DNA of 64,000 nt from Bradyrhizobium cosmicum (GTDB lineage: Bacteria; Pseudomonadota; Alphaproteobacteria; Rhizobiales; Xanthobacteraceae): assembly GCF_007290395.2 (NCBI RefSeq), contig NZ_CP041656.2, positions 5,332,001-5,396,000 on the forward strand, given 5' to 3'. The stretch's first letter is position 1, and the number at the start of each line of letters is the position of its first letter. The translations under genes and the position numbers were made by a program. Under the pieces are notes generated by a model. The model was not told where the DNA came from, made no database searches, and was given only the letters and a program-made list of their open reading frames with translations. Shown piece by piece: positions 45,355-53,503 of the stretch.

Positions 45355-47076
45355 TCAGCCTGTCTCGGTCTTCTTCCCAGTCCTCTGCATGAAATCGAAA
45401 TCGCAGCCCTCGTCGGCCTGCATGATGGTCTCGTTGAACAGCCAGGCGTAGCCGCGCCGCGCCTCGTCGGGCGCGGCGGCCGGCTTCAAGGCGGCACGAC
45501 GCCGTTCGAGCTCGGCGGCATCGACCAGCAGCTCAATGCTGCGCCTGGCAACATCCAGACTGATCATGTCGCCGTTCTTCACCAGCGCCAGCGGCCCGCC
45601 GACGGCGGATTCCGGGGTGATGTGCAAAACGATAGTGCCGAACGCGGTGCCGCTCATGCGCGCGTCGGAAATGCGCACCATGTCCTTGGTGCCGCCGCGC
45701 GCGAGCTTCTTCGGGATCGGCAGATAGCCCGCCTCCGGCATGCCGGGCGCACCCTTGGGGCCGGCATTGCGCAGCACCAGCACGTCGTCGGCGGTAACGT
45801 CGAGATCGGGATCGTCAACGCGCAGCGTCATGTCCTCGACGGATTCGAACACCACGGCCCGCCCGGTATGCTTCAGCAGCTTCGGGCTCGCGGCGGATTG
45901 CTTGATGACGGCACCGCGCGGCGCGAGGTTGCCGTGCAGGACGGCAAGGCCGCCTTCCTTCTTGATGGGATTGTCGCGCGACCGGATCACGTCCTGGCCG
46001 GGCACGTCTTCCGCATTGGCGACAACATCGCGCAGGGTCTGGCCTGAAATGGTTTTCGTATCGAGATCGACGAGGTCGCCGAGCTGCGCCAGCAGTTTCG
46101 GCACGCCGCCGGCGTGATGGAAATGCTCCATGTAGTGCTCGCCCGACGGCTTCAGATCGATCAGCACCGGCACCTCGCGGCCGATCTGGTCGAACACTTC
46201 GAGATCGAGCCGGTGCGGCGAGCGATGCGCCATCGCCGTCAGATGGATCAAGCCGTTGGTCGAGCCACCGATCGCCTGCAGCACGACCTGCGCGTTCTTG
46301 AACGAGGCCGGCGTCAGCATCTCACTCGGCTTCGGCCCCTTGGTCTTTGCCATCTCGGCCGCGACCCGGCCACTGGCCTCGGCCAGACGGAAGCGTTCGG
46401 CATGCGGCGCCGGAATCGTCGCGCTCATCGGCAGCGACAGGCCCATGGCCTCGATCATGCAGGCCATGGTCGAGGCCGTGCCCATCACCATGCAGGTGCC
46501 GACCGATGGCGCGAGGCGGCCGTTAACCGCCTCGATCTCGACATCGTCCATCTCGCCGGCGCGATACTTACCCCAGAGACGACGGCAATCGGTGCAGGCG
46601 CCCAGCACCTCGCCCTTGTGATGGCCGACCACCATGGGTCCCACGGGGATGACCACGGTCGGCAAATCGGCGCTGATCGCGGCCATGACTTGCGCGGGAA
46701 GTGTCTTGTCGCAGCCGCCTATCACGATCACCGAATCCATCGGCTGCGCCCGGATCATCTCCTCGGTGTCCATCGCCATCAGATTGCGCAGATACATCGA
46801 GGTCGGATGCGCAAAGCTCTCGGCGATCGAGATGGTCGGGAATACGAACGGCATCGCGCCCGACAGCATCACGCCGCGTTTGGCGGCTTCGATGATCTGG
46901 GGAACGTTGCCGTGGCAGGGATTGTAGTCGCTATAGGTGTTGGTGATGCCAACGATCGGGCGCTCCAGCGCGTCGTCGGAATAGCCCATGGCCTTGATGA
47001 ACGCCTTGCGCAGGAACAGCGAGAAGCCGGCATCGCCATAGCTCGTCAGACCCTTGCGCAAACCACTCGTCATCAT
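45355..47076 (-). CDS. IlvD/Edd family sugar-acid dehydratase (arabinonate-dehydratase-like)
   Basis: 573 aa, the length of pentonate dehydratases. Cys54 (PCHGN), Cys122 (GGCDKT) and Cys195 (VGTCM) occupy the spacing of the three [2Fe-2S] ligands of Rhizobium leguminosarum L-arabinonate dehydratase (Cys59, Cys127, Cys200). Lys124 matches its carboxylated Mg ligand. It dehydrates an aldonate or aldarate to a 2-keto-3-deoxy acid. The TRAP transporter genes follow on the same strand and a GntR gene is divergent, so regulator, transporter and enzyme form a unit. ATG 47073 is an alternative start. Confidence 0.92.
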   Translation of the reverse strand: MMTSGLRKGLTSYGDAGFSLFLRKAFIKAMGYSDDALERPIVGITNTYSDYNPCHGNVPQIIEAAKRGVMLSGAMPFVFPTISIAESFAHPTSMYLRNLMAMDTEEMIRAQPMDSVIVIGGCDKTLPAQVMAAISADLPTVVIPVGPMVVGHHKGEVLGACTDCRRLWGKYRAGEMDDVEIEAVNGRLAPSVGTCMVMGTASTMACMIEAMGLSLPMSATIPAPHAERFRLAEASGRVAAEMAKTKGPKPSEMLTPASFKNAQVVLQAIGGSTNGLIHLTAMAHRSPHRLDLEVFDQIGREVPVLIDLKPSGEHYMEHFHHAGGVPKLLAQLGDLVDLDTKTISGQTLRDVVANAEDVPGQDVIRSRDNPIKKEGGLAVLHGNLAPRGAVIKQSAASPKLLKHTGRAVVFESVEDMTLRVDDPDLDVTADDVLVLRNAGPKGAPGMPEAGYLPIPKKLARGGTKDMVRISDARMSGTAFGTIVLHITPESAVGGPLALVKNGDMISLDVARRSIELLVDAAELERRRAALKPAAAPDEARRGYAWLFNETIMQADEGCDFDFMQRTGKKTETG

Positions 47077-47116
47077 GCCACTCCTTGCCTTGCCATTGTG
47101 GTACAGCCTGTCCCTC

Positions 47117-47128
47117 GATTGTCAATAA
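47117..47128 (-). promoter_or_regulatory. GntR operator candidate, dehydratase-proximal
   Basis: GATTGTCAATAA. Contains ATTGTCAAT, a palindrome around one base; read on the minus strand it holds TTGACA about 40 nt before the dehydratase ATG. Confidence 0.55.
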
Positions 47129-47180
47129 GATTGGCCCATATTGTCGCAGTTCGGCCTTCTGACGCCGCTCACGACACGTA

Positions 47181-47192
47181 TTATTGACAATC
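47181..47192 (+). promoter_or_regulatory. GntR operator candidate, regulator-proximal
   Basis: TTATTGACAATC, the exact reverse complement of the 12-mer at 47117-47128, about 50 nt before the GntR ATG. Confidence 0.55.
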
Positions 47193-47244
47193 TGCCCCTT
47201 CCCTGCTCCACAGGACGGACCGGCCAAAGCCGGAGGCTGAGGGC

Positions 47245-47943
47245 ATGTCCGACATTCGCACCGCTGAGGCAATGCCGGTCCGGCGCGATGATCCGGACGA
47301 CGTCGTTGCGCGGCTGGAAGAAGACATCATCTTCGGCCGCCTCGCGCCGGGCGCGCGCCTGACCGAGGACGCGCTGATGTCGGCCTACGGCACCTCGCGG
47401 CATTTCGTGCGGCAGGCGCTGGTGGACGCCGAGCGCCGCGGCATTGTCCGCCGCGAGAAGAACGTCGGCGCAACAGTGCGGTTCTATTCGGCCGAGGAGG
47501 TCCGGCAGATCTACGAGGTCCGCGAGATGTTGACCCGGCAGGCCGCGCTGATGATTCCCCTGCCCGCGCCGCAGGCCCTGATCGACGAGCTGACAGCCCT
47601 GCAATCGCAGTATTGCGCGAAGGCGGATGTGCGAGACCTGCGCGGCATTCACGAGACCAACGACGCCTTCCACGTCGCGCTGTTCGCCGCCTGCGGCAAT
47701 CCCTATCTGGTGCGCTCGCTGCAGGACTACATGAACCTGACGCTGCCGATGCGCGCCAAGAACCTCGCCGACCGCGACGGCCTCGCGCAGTCGCGCCGAC
47801 AGCACGAGTTGATGATCGAGCTGTTGAAGGGCCGCGACAGCTGGGCGCTGGCGCAGTTGTGTGTGGATCACATGCAGTTCAGCAAGAAGGACTATCTGGC
47901 GCGGATTGCGAGTGATGAGGCGGAGCGCCAGTCAGTCCCTTAG
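47245..47943 (+). CDS. GntR family regulator (FCD domain)
   Basis: 232 aa with GGAGG before the ATG. N-terminal winged HTH (LEEDIIFGRLAPGARLTEDALMSAYGTSRHFVRQAL), then an all-helical FCD effector domain (YEVREMLTRQAALM, HETNDAFHVALFAACGN) with His residues suited to metal and carboxylate binding. FCD regulators usually respond to organic or sugar acids. Its divergent position and the paired 12-bp inverted repeats suggest it represses the dehydratase-TRAP operon and itself. Confidence 0.92.
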   Translation: MSDIRTAEAMPVRRDDPDDVVARLEEDIIFGRLAPGARLTEDALMSAYGTSRHFVRQALVDAERRGIVRREKNVGATVRFYSAEEVRQIYEVREMLTRQAALMIPLPAPQALIDELTALQSQYCAKADVRDLRGIHETNDAFHVALFAACGNPYLVRSLQDYMNLTLPMRAKNLADRDGLAQSRRQHELMIELLKGRDSWALAQLCVDHMQFSKKDYLARIASDEAERQSVP

Positions 47944-48052
47944 ACCCGCCGGCGCGGCGCGAGCGAACACCTGCCGTTCCAGCCGCCAGCCCCTCGGTAG
48001 AAGCGTGGCCATTTGTTCGGCATCGGCATCCGCGACATTAGAACGCAACTAA

Positions 48053-48115
48053 GAATGACTAGCAACAATTGCAGCCTATGAAGTTCCATGGGATCATTTT
48101 GCGAATGACTTGCAA
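48053..48115 (+). promoter_or_regulatory. Direct repeat GAATGACWTGCAA-like pair upstream of an envelope gene
   Basis: GAATGACTAGCAA (48053-48065) and GAATGACTTGCAA (48103-48115) differ at one base and are exactly 50 bp apart. The second lies in the dyad TTGC-N9-GCAA. The region is more AT-rich than its surroundings and resembles Fur/Irr-type half sites. Confidence 0.4.
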
Positions 48116-48163
48116 TCGCACTCTAGTCCCCCGTCTTCAGAAGGTGTCTGGATTCTCGTGCTC

Positions 48164-49147
48164 ATGGATTTGTTCGCGTCCGGAAAATGGCGCTTCTCGC
48201 GCGCCGCGGCGGCGGTAACGATCGCGGCCGGTCATTTGGCGGGCTGCATCTCGGCCTTCGCCGGCGATAAGCCAGGTGGGCCGGCATACGCTCCCTCCCG
48301 GACCGTGTTGAGCCCCGGCATCTCCAAGCCACCACTTGGGCTGCCGGCAGATCACGCGGACATCGACACAGAGCACATTTTTGGTTTCAGCATGGGCTCC
48401 GACATCGGCAAGCCTGGCGAAATCGAGGTCGAGTTCGAGAATGTTGGCGCGTTCGGCAAGCGCTCCGGCAGCTACGCAGCCTTGGCCAATCTCAACCAGG
48501 TCAAATACACGGTCTCGGACAATTTCCGGATCGCGCCTGGATTTTCGTTGAGCGGACAGCGCATTCGAGGCGTCCCCGGACTTGCGGATCATCAGGACGT
48601 CGCGTTCAGCGGTGCTGCACTTGAATTGCGCTACAAGCTGGTTGATCGCGCCGTCGCACCGTTCGGGCTGACCCTCCACGCACAGCCCGGCTGGAGCCGG
48701 ATCGACGACGCCAGTGGGATTCCTATCGCGCAATATGGCGCAGAGTTTGCCGCGTTGTTCGATCGCGAGTTGATCAAGGACAGGCTGTTTGCGGCCTTCA
48801 ACGTCTGGTACGGGACCGGCGGAACGCGCGAGATCGCGACCGATCTGTGGCGACACGATTCCGAGATGCAGTTGCAGGCAGCGCTCTCATACGCCGTCCG
48901 GCCCGAGCTCGTGTTCGGCCTCGGCGTTCGCTACGCGCGGGCCTATGACGGTGGCGCACTCAACCGCTTTGCAGGCGACGCAATCTTCGCCGGACCAACC
49001 TTCTCTTACACCATCTCAAAAGAGATCGGCATCTCCGGCACCTGGCAGATGCAGGTTGCGGGCAGCGCCCTTGGAGACAACCGCAGCCTCAACCTCGACC
49101 AGTTCGAACGCCACCAGGCTCTGCTGCGCCTCAACCTGCATTTTTGA
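48164..49147 (+). CDS. Putative outer-membrane beta-barrel protein
   Basis: 327 aa from ATG 48164; an in-frame ATG-like start at 48110 gives 18 more residues but no better signal peptide. An N-terminal signal-like segment (FSRAAAAVTIAAGHLAGCISAFA) contains a Cys that could be a lipobox variant. The body has alternating hydrophobic strands (RYKLVDRAVAPFGLTLHAQ, YAVRPELVFGLGVRYARAY) and ends LRLNLHF, a C-terminal Phe typical of outer-membrane barrels. Family not recognised. The upstream direct repeats suggest metal or iron control (weak inference). Confidence 0.65.
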   Translation: MDLFASGKWRFSRAAAAVTIAAGHLAGCISAFAGDKPGGPAYAPSRTVLSPGISKPPLGLPADHADIDTEHIFGFSMGSDIGKPGEIEVEFENVGAFGKRSGSYAALANLNQVKYTVSDNFRIAPGFSLSGQRIRGVPGLADHQDVAFSGAALELRYKLVDRAVAPFGLTLHAQPGWSRIDDASGIPIAQYGAEFAALFDRELIKDRLFAAFNVWYGTGGTREIATDLWRHDSEMQLQAALSYAVRPELVFGLGVRYARAYDGGALNRFAGDAIFAGPTFSYTISKEIGISGTWQMQVAGSALGDNRSLNLDQFERHQALLRLNLHF

Positions 49148-49264
49148 TTCCGAGGCATGCCACGCGCTTGTCCGGAAGATAACGCCCCACCTCGGCAATC
49201 CCCGGGGAACCTATCGGCCGCTTGGTACTTGGTCCTGAACCAATCCCCCATCGTAGGAGCTGCC

Positions 49265-49681
49265 ATGATTTGCCGTTTTGTCGGAGCTGCCGCTATTGCT
49301 GTCGCCGTTATGCTTCCCGTGGCGTCCCAGGCCCAGGGCGTCCCCGGAGGTGTCGAACGCGGTGCGCGGGATGGTGAGCGAGCGGCAGGCCCGGTCGGTG
49401 CTGTTGTCGGTGGCGTCGTCGGAGGCGTCGTTGGCGGCGTAGCGGGAGTCCTTGGTGTCGACCAGCGTCCTCGCTTCCACTCCTACGTCGTCGAACAACG
49501 ACGCCCCTCATATCAGTATCGCGAGGATGTGAGAGTTGGAGCCGTTCTTCCAGAGGAAGGCGTGACCTATTACGAGGTGCCGCCGGAGTACGGCGCCCGT
49601 GAGTATCGTTACACGGTGGTCAACGGGCGCACCGTGCTCGTCGAGCCGCGAACCCACCGGATCGTCGAGATCGTCGAATAA
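49265..49681 (+). CDS. DUF1236-type secreted protein
   Basis: 138 aa from ATG 49265 with TAGGAG upstream. Sec signal peptide (FVGAAAIAVAVMLPVASQAQ), then a Gly/Val repeat segment (GAVVGGVVGGVVGGVAG), and a C-terminal domain with YYEVPPEYGAREYRYTVVNG and VEPRTHRIVEIVE, matching DUF1236 of rhizobial periplasmic proteins. Function unknown. A terminator follows immediately. Confidence 0.82.
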   Translation: MICRFVGAAAIAVAVMLPVASQAQGVPGGVERGARDGERAAGPVGAVVGGVVGGVVGGVAGVLGVDQRPRFHSYVVEQRRPSYQYREDVRVGAVLPEEGVTYYEVPPEYGAREYRYTVVNGRTVLVEPRTHRIVEIVE

Positions 49682-49686
49682 CAAAC

Positions 49687-49712
49687 AAGGGCCGTCTTTC
49701 CAGACGGCCCTT
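49687..49712. terminator. Intrinsic terminator between convergent genes
   Basis: 11-bp stem AAGGGCCGTCT / AGACGGCCCTT with a TTCC loop, followed by TCGTTTG. Serves the DUF1236 gene and probably the convergent uronate-dehydrogenase-like gene. Confidence 0.8.
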
Positions 49713-49736
49713 TCGTTTGCCAGGACCTAGCGAGCC

Positions 49737-50561
49737 TTAGCGCTTATTCCAGTCGATGATCCGGCTCGCGTCACCGTCGAACTCGTTGCTGCAGAACGCG
49801 CCGCCCTGGTAGTGATCGCCGATCGGATCCGGCTTCAGCTTGGCCTGCTCGGCCATCGCGTGCGCCACGTGATCCTCGGAGCGCCCCGTCGGGCGATAGC
49901 CGAACGCGTAGGCGCGGTGGTTGTCCCACCAGGCGCGCTCGTTCAGCGACACGCCGTAGAACACCTCGAAATGGATGTCGGGATGCTCGAGCCCGATCTG
50001 GCAGAGCTGCACCAGATCTTCCGGCTTCAGCCACATCGCGATGCGGCGGTGATCGAGCGGCCGCTCGTCGCAATTGCCGATGCGGATGCAGGTGACCTTA
50101 AGCCCGTGCTTGTCGGCATAGAGCGAACCGACCGCTTCGCCGAACACCTTGCTGACGCCGTAGCGCCCATCGGGGCGCACGGTGACGTCGGTACCGATCT
50201 TGTGGTGGCGCGGATAGAAGCCGACGACGTGATTGGACGAGGCGAACACCACGCGCTTGACGCCCTTGCGGTACGCGGCCTCGAACAGATTGTAGCCGCC
50301 GATGATGTTGGCCTGGAGGATGTCGTCCCACGGGCCTTCGACCGAATAGCCGCCGAAATGGAGGATGCCGTCGACGCCCTCGCAAAGTGCCTCGACCTGC
50401 GCGAGGTCGGACAGGTCCGCGGCCTTGAACTGCTCTTTAGGGCCGAGGTCCTTGGGCTCGCGGATGTCGGAGAGGAGCAGGTCGGGATAGATCGGCGGCA
50501 GCAATTTGCGCAGGCGCGTTCCGATTCCGCCCGAAGCTCCCGTCATCAAGATGCGCGGCAT
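49737..50561 (-). CDS. NAD-dependent epimerase/dehydratase family protein, uronate-dehydrogenase-like
   Basis: 274 aa from ATG 50561 with GAGGGAAG upstream. Extended SDR fold: TGASGGIG (NAD binding), active-site Tyr134-x3-Lys138 in RPDGRYGVSKVFGEA. Segments shared with Agrobacterium Udh include FASSNH, RPDG-YGVSK-FGE, WWDN and YQGGAFCSNE. Uronate dehydrogenases oxidise glucuronate or galacturonate to aldarolactones. It faces an SMP-30 lactonase gene (divergent, 89-nt gap), the enzyme type that would open such a lactone. Good family evidence; exact activity untested. Confidence 0.8.
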   Translation of the reverse strand: MPRILMTGASGGIGTRLRKLLPPIYPDLLLSDIREPKDLGPKEQFKAADLSDLAQVEALCEGVDGILHFGGYSVEGPWDDILQANIIGGYNLFEAAYRKGVKRVVFASSNHVVGFYPRHHKIGTDVTVRPDGRYGVSKVFGEAVGSLYADKHGLKVTCIRIGNCDERPLDHRRIAMWLKPEDLVQLCQIGLEHPDIHFEVFYGVSLNERAWWDNHRAYAFGYRPTGRSEDHVAHAMAEQAKLKPDPIGDHYQGGAFCSNEFDGDASRIIDWNKR

Positions 50562-50650
50562 GTCTTCCCTCGTCGCTGGTGACCGATTTGCCGTCACGTG
50601 TCTCTAATGATAGCAGCATTGTCCAGAGGGAACGAAACGAGAGAACCGAC

Positions 50651-51628
50651 ATGAATGAGGCATCGTCCCACACCCAGGAGCGGTCAGGCTGGAGGCCGGC
50701 GAGCTACTATCCCGATCCAGCCATTCACGCGCTCGATCCCCGCTTCGAAAAATACTGGTTGAAACTGTCGGCGGTGGAGCGACTGACCACCGGCCTGCGC
50801 TGGGCCGAAGGGCCAGTATGGTTCGGCGACGGGCGCTATCTCTTGTGCAGCGACATCCCCAACCAGCGCATCCTCAAATGGGAGGAGGAGACCGGCACGG
50901 TGTCGGTGTTCCGCAAGCCCTCCAATTTCGCCAATGGCAACACGCGCGACCGGCAGGGCCGGCTCGTCACCTGCGAGCACGGCGGGCGCCGCGTGACCCG
51001 CACCGAATATGACGGCAGCATCACCGTGCTGATGGACTCCTTTGGCGGCAAGAAGCTCAACTCACCGAATGACGTCGTGGTGAAATCCGACGGCACGATC
51101 TGGTTCACCGATCCGACCTTTGGCCTGCTCGGCAATTACGAGGGCTACAAGGCCGAACCCGAGATCGACGCAAATGTCTACCGGTTCGATCCCGCGACCG
51201 GCAAGGCGAGCATCGTCGCCGAAGGCGTGCTCGGTCCGAACGGGCTGTGCTTCTCGCCCGATGAAAAAATTCTGTACGTCGTGGAATCCCGCGGCGTGCC
51301 CAACCGGAAAATCCTCGCCTATGACGTCTCGGCGGACGGCACTGCGATTTCGAACAAGCGTGTCTTCATCGATGCAGGCCCCGGCACGCCGGACGGCATG
51401 CGCTGCGACATCGACGGCAATCTCTGGTGCGGCTGGGGCATGGGCGATCCGGAGCTCGACGGCGTCGTCGTGTTCGCGCCCGACGGCGTCATGATCGGCC
51501 GCATCGCACTGCCCGAGCGCTGCGCCAATCTCTGCTTCGGCGGCGTCAAGCGCAACCGCCTGTTCATGGCGGCGAGCCAGTCGATCTACGCGCTGTATGT
51601 GAACACGCAGGGCGCGGTGGGGGGATAG
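50651..51628 (+). CDS. SMP-30/gluconolactonase family protein
   Basis: 325 aa from ATG 50651 with a GAGAG motif upstream. Six-bladed propeller with metal-site signatures: RWAEGPVWFGDG (Glu), SPNDVVVKSDGTIWFTD (Asn/Asp), LGPNGLCFSPDEK and TPDGMRCDIDGNLW (Asp). Hydrolyses sugar lactones; paired with the divergent uronate-dehydrogenase-like gene it could open the aldarolactone (inference). No signal peptide. A palindromic repeat and a terminator follow. Confidence 0.9.
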   Translation: MNEASSHTQERSGWRPASYYPDPAIHALDPRFEKYWLKLSAVERLTTGLRWAEGPVWFGDGRYLLCSDIPNQRILKWEEETGTVSVFRKPSNFANGNTRDRQGRLVTCEHGGRRVTRTEYDGSITVLMDSFGGKKLNSPNDVVVKSDGTIWFTDPTFGLLGNYEGYKAEPEIDANVYRFDPATGKASIVAEGVLGPNGLCFSPDEKILYVVESRGVPNRKILAYDVSADGTAISNKRVFIDAGPGTPDGMRCDIDGNLWCGWGMGDPELDGVVVFAPDGVMIGRIALPERCANLCFGGVKRNRLFMAASQSIYALYVNTQGAVGG

Positions 51629-51645
51629 AGTCTCCACACTCTCCC

Positions 51646-51733
51646 CGTCATTGCGAGGAGCACTTGCGACGAAGCAATCCAGACTGCCTCTGCGGAAAGA
51701 TTCTGGATTGCTTCGCTACGCTCGCAATGACGG
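51646..51733. repeat. Family A palindromic repeat, copy 5
   Basis: CGTCATTGCGAGGAGCACTTG at the left (first 20 nt near-identical to copy 4), CTACGCTCGCAATGACGG at the right, and inner GAAGCAATCCAGA / TCTGGATTGCTTC arms. Confidence 0.85.
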
Positions 51734-51746
51734 CGGAGCAAAATAA

Positions 51747-51778
51747 AAGCGCCGGAGCGGTTGCCCGCTCCGGCGCTT
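51747..51778. terminator. Strong intrinsic terminator between convergent genes
   Basis: 14-bp stem AAGCGCCGGAGCGG / CCGCTCCGGCGCTT with a TTGC loop. The minus-strand side runs into TTTTATTTTG, so it mainly ends aldehyde dehydrogenase transcription; the plus-strand side also has a short T-rich tail. Confidence 0.88.
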
Positions 51779-51799
51779 CGTTCGTTGAGGCGATAGAAC

Positions 51800-53230
51800 T
51801 TACGCCGCGTTGAAGCCGGCGACGGCCTTCACTTCGAGGAAGTCCTCAAGGCCGTACTTGCCCCACTCGCGGCCGTTGCCGGACTGCTTGTAGCCGCCGA
51901 ACGGCGCGGTGCGATCGTTGGGAACGCCCTGGAGGTTGACGTTGCCGGCGCGGATCTGCCGGCCGACGCGCTTGGCGTCCTCGACCGAAGCGCCCGTGAC
52001 ATAGCCGGCGAGACCATACGGCGTGTCGTTGGCGATGTGCACGGCGTCGGCTTCGTCCTTGGCGCCGATGATGGTCAGCACCGGTCCGAAGATTTCCTCA
52101 CGGGCGATCGTCATGTCGGGCGTGACGTCGGCGAAGATGGTCGGACGGACGTAGAAGCCCTTGTTGACGCCCTCGGGCAGGCCCGGGCCGCCGGCAACGA
52201 GCGTTGCGCCCTCGTCGATGCCCTTCTTGATCAGGCCCTGGATCTTGTCCCACTGACCGCGGTTGACGACCGGGCCGATGGTGGTGCCTTCGGCGCGGGG
52301 ATCACCGGCCTTGGTCTTGTCGGCGACGGCTTTCGCGATCGCCGCGACTTCCTTCATCTTGGACAGCGGCACGATCATGCGCGAGGGCGCGTTGCAGGAC
52401 TGGCCGGAGTTGTTGAACATGTGCATCACGCCGCCGGTCACCGCCTTCGTGAGGTCGGCGCCTTCGAGGATGACGTTCGGCGACTTGCCGCCCAGCTCCT
52501 GGCTGACGCGCTTGACGGTCGGCGCCGCGCGCTTGGCAACGTCGATGCCGGCGCGGGTCGAGCCGGTGAACGAGATCATGTCGATGTCGGGGTGCTCGCT
52601 CATGGCGGCACCGACCTCGGGGCCGAGGCCGTTGACGAGGTTGAACACGCCCTTCGGTACGCCGGCTTCATGGAGGATTTCTGCGAAGATCAGCGCCGAG
52701 GTCGGGGTGAACTCGCTGGGCTTCAGGATCATGGTGCAGCCGGCGGCGAGCGCGGGCGCGACCTTGCAGGCGATCTGGTTCAGGGGCCAGTTCCAGGGCG
52801 TGATCATGCCGACCACGCCGATCGGCTCGCGCAGCACCATGGCGGTGCCGACGGGCTCCTCGAAATGATAGTTCTTGAGCACGTCGAGCGTGGTCATGAG
52901 ATGGCCGAGGCCGGCGCCCGCCTGGAGCTTCTCGGCCATCGGCAGCGGGGCGCCCATCTCGTCGGACACGGCGGCGCCGATCTCCTTGAGACGGCCCTTG
53001 TAGATCTCGATCACCTTGGTGAGCAGCGCGACGCGCTCTTCACGGCTGGTCTGGGAGAACGTTGCAAAGGCGCGCTTGGCGGCGGCGACGGCCTTGTCCA
53101 CGTCAGCCTTGGAGCCCAGCGCAACCTCGTACATCGCCTCTTCCGTCGCGGGGTTCACCACGGCGGTGGACTTCTTGACGGCGGGATCGACCCAGGCGCC
53201 GTCGATGTAGAATTGCATGCGATTGACCAT
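51800..53230 (-). CDS. NAD(P)-dependent aldehyde dehydrogenase family protein
   Basis: 476 aa from ATG 53230, preceded by AGAGG; the frame to 53371 has no ribosome-binding site and no ALDH similarity. ALDH landmarks: TPWNWPLNQIACKVAPALAAG with Asn, FTGSTRAG (cofactor), catalytic Glu in VSQELGGKSPN and catalytic Cys in NNSGQSCNAPSR. Similar to the CddD/3-succinoylsemialdehyde-pyridine dehydrogenase-like subgroup of broad ALDHs. It could serve as the 2-oxoglutarate semialdehyde dehydrogenase of a uronate pathway, but that is only a contextual guess. Confidence 0.92.
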   Translation of the reverse strand: MVNRMQFYIDGAWVDPAVKKSTAVVNPATEEAMYEVALGSKADVDKAVAAAKRAFATFSQTSREERVALLTKVIEIYKGRLKEIGAAVSDEMGAPLPMAEKLQAGAGLGHLMTTLDVLKNYHFEEPVGTAMVLREPIGVVGMITPWNWPLNQIACKVAPALAAGCTMILKPSEFTPTSALIFAEILHEAGVPKGVFNLVNGLGPEVGAAMSEHPDIDMISFTGSTRAGIDVAKRAAPTVKRVSQELGGKSPNVILEGADLTKAVTGGVMHMFNNSGQSCNAPSRMIVPLSKMKEVAAIAKAVADKTKAGDPRAEGTTIGPVVNRGQWDKIQGLIKKGIDEGATLVAGGPGLPEGVNKGFYVRPTIFADVTPDMTIAREEIFGPVLTIIGAKDEADAVHIANDTPYGLAGYVTGASVEDAKRVGRQIRAGNVNLQGVPNDRTAPFGGYKQSGNGREWGKYGLEDFLEVKAVAGFNAA

Positions 53231-53503
53231 CGTTAACCTCTTCTTGGGGGCATGGTGGGGGCGTTTCGGCAGGCATCCTTGCACGAAAGCGCCGGCAATT
53301 GAACCCGCCATATGCGGGGCCAGCGTTGCGGCGGACGGGGCATATATGAGCCGATGGCGGGAGCGAGGCAAGGTGGCTCGGCCGTCATGCCGGGGCGCGA
53401 CAAAGTCGCGAGCCCGGAATCCATTTTACCACCTGTACCGACGCCCGATGGATTCCTGGCTCGACGCTACGCGTCGCCCCGGAATGACAGCCAGTTACCT
53501 CGA
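53231..53503. other. Intergenic region with a family G repeat
   Basis: Separates the aldehyde dehydrogenase and AceE-like genes. Contains the palindrome at 53383-53488 and otherwise only GC-rich non-coding sequence; the ALDH promoter should lie near 53240-53300 but is not obvious. Confidence 0.5.
53383..53488. repeat. Family G palindromic repeat
   Basis: CGTCATGCCGGGGCGCGACA at the left and CGCGTCGCCCCGGAATGACA at the right, with inner GAATCCAT / ATGGATTC arms. Confidence 0.8.

Larger units (their letters stand above)
47077..47244. promoter_or_regulatory. Divergent promoter/operator region, dehydratase/GntR
   Basis: 168 nt between the two divergent genes, with two inverted copies of GATTGTCAATAA (47117-47128 direct; 47181-47192 as TTATTGACAATC), each an ATTG-N-CAAT dyad. 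Their centres are 64 bp apart (about six helical turns). TTGACA lies inside each copy and could serve as the -35 of each outward promoter. Confidence 0.65.

Noticed and set aside
53231..53371. N-terminal extension of the aldehyde dehydrogenase
   Set aside because: No ALDH similarity or ribosome-binding site; ATG 53230 has AGAGG upstream.
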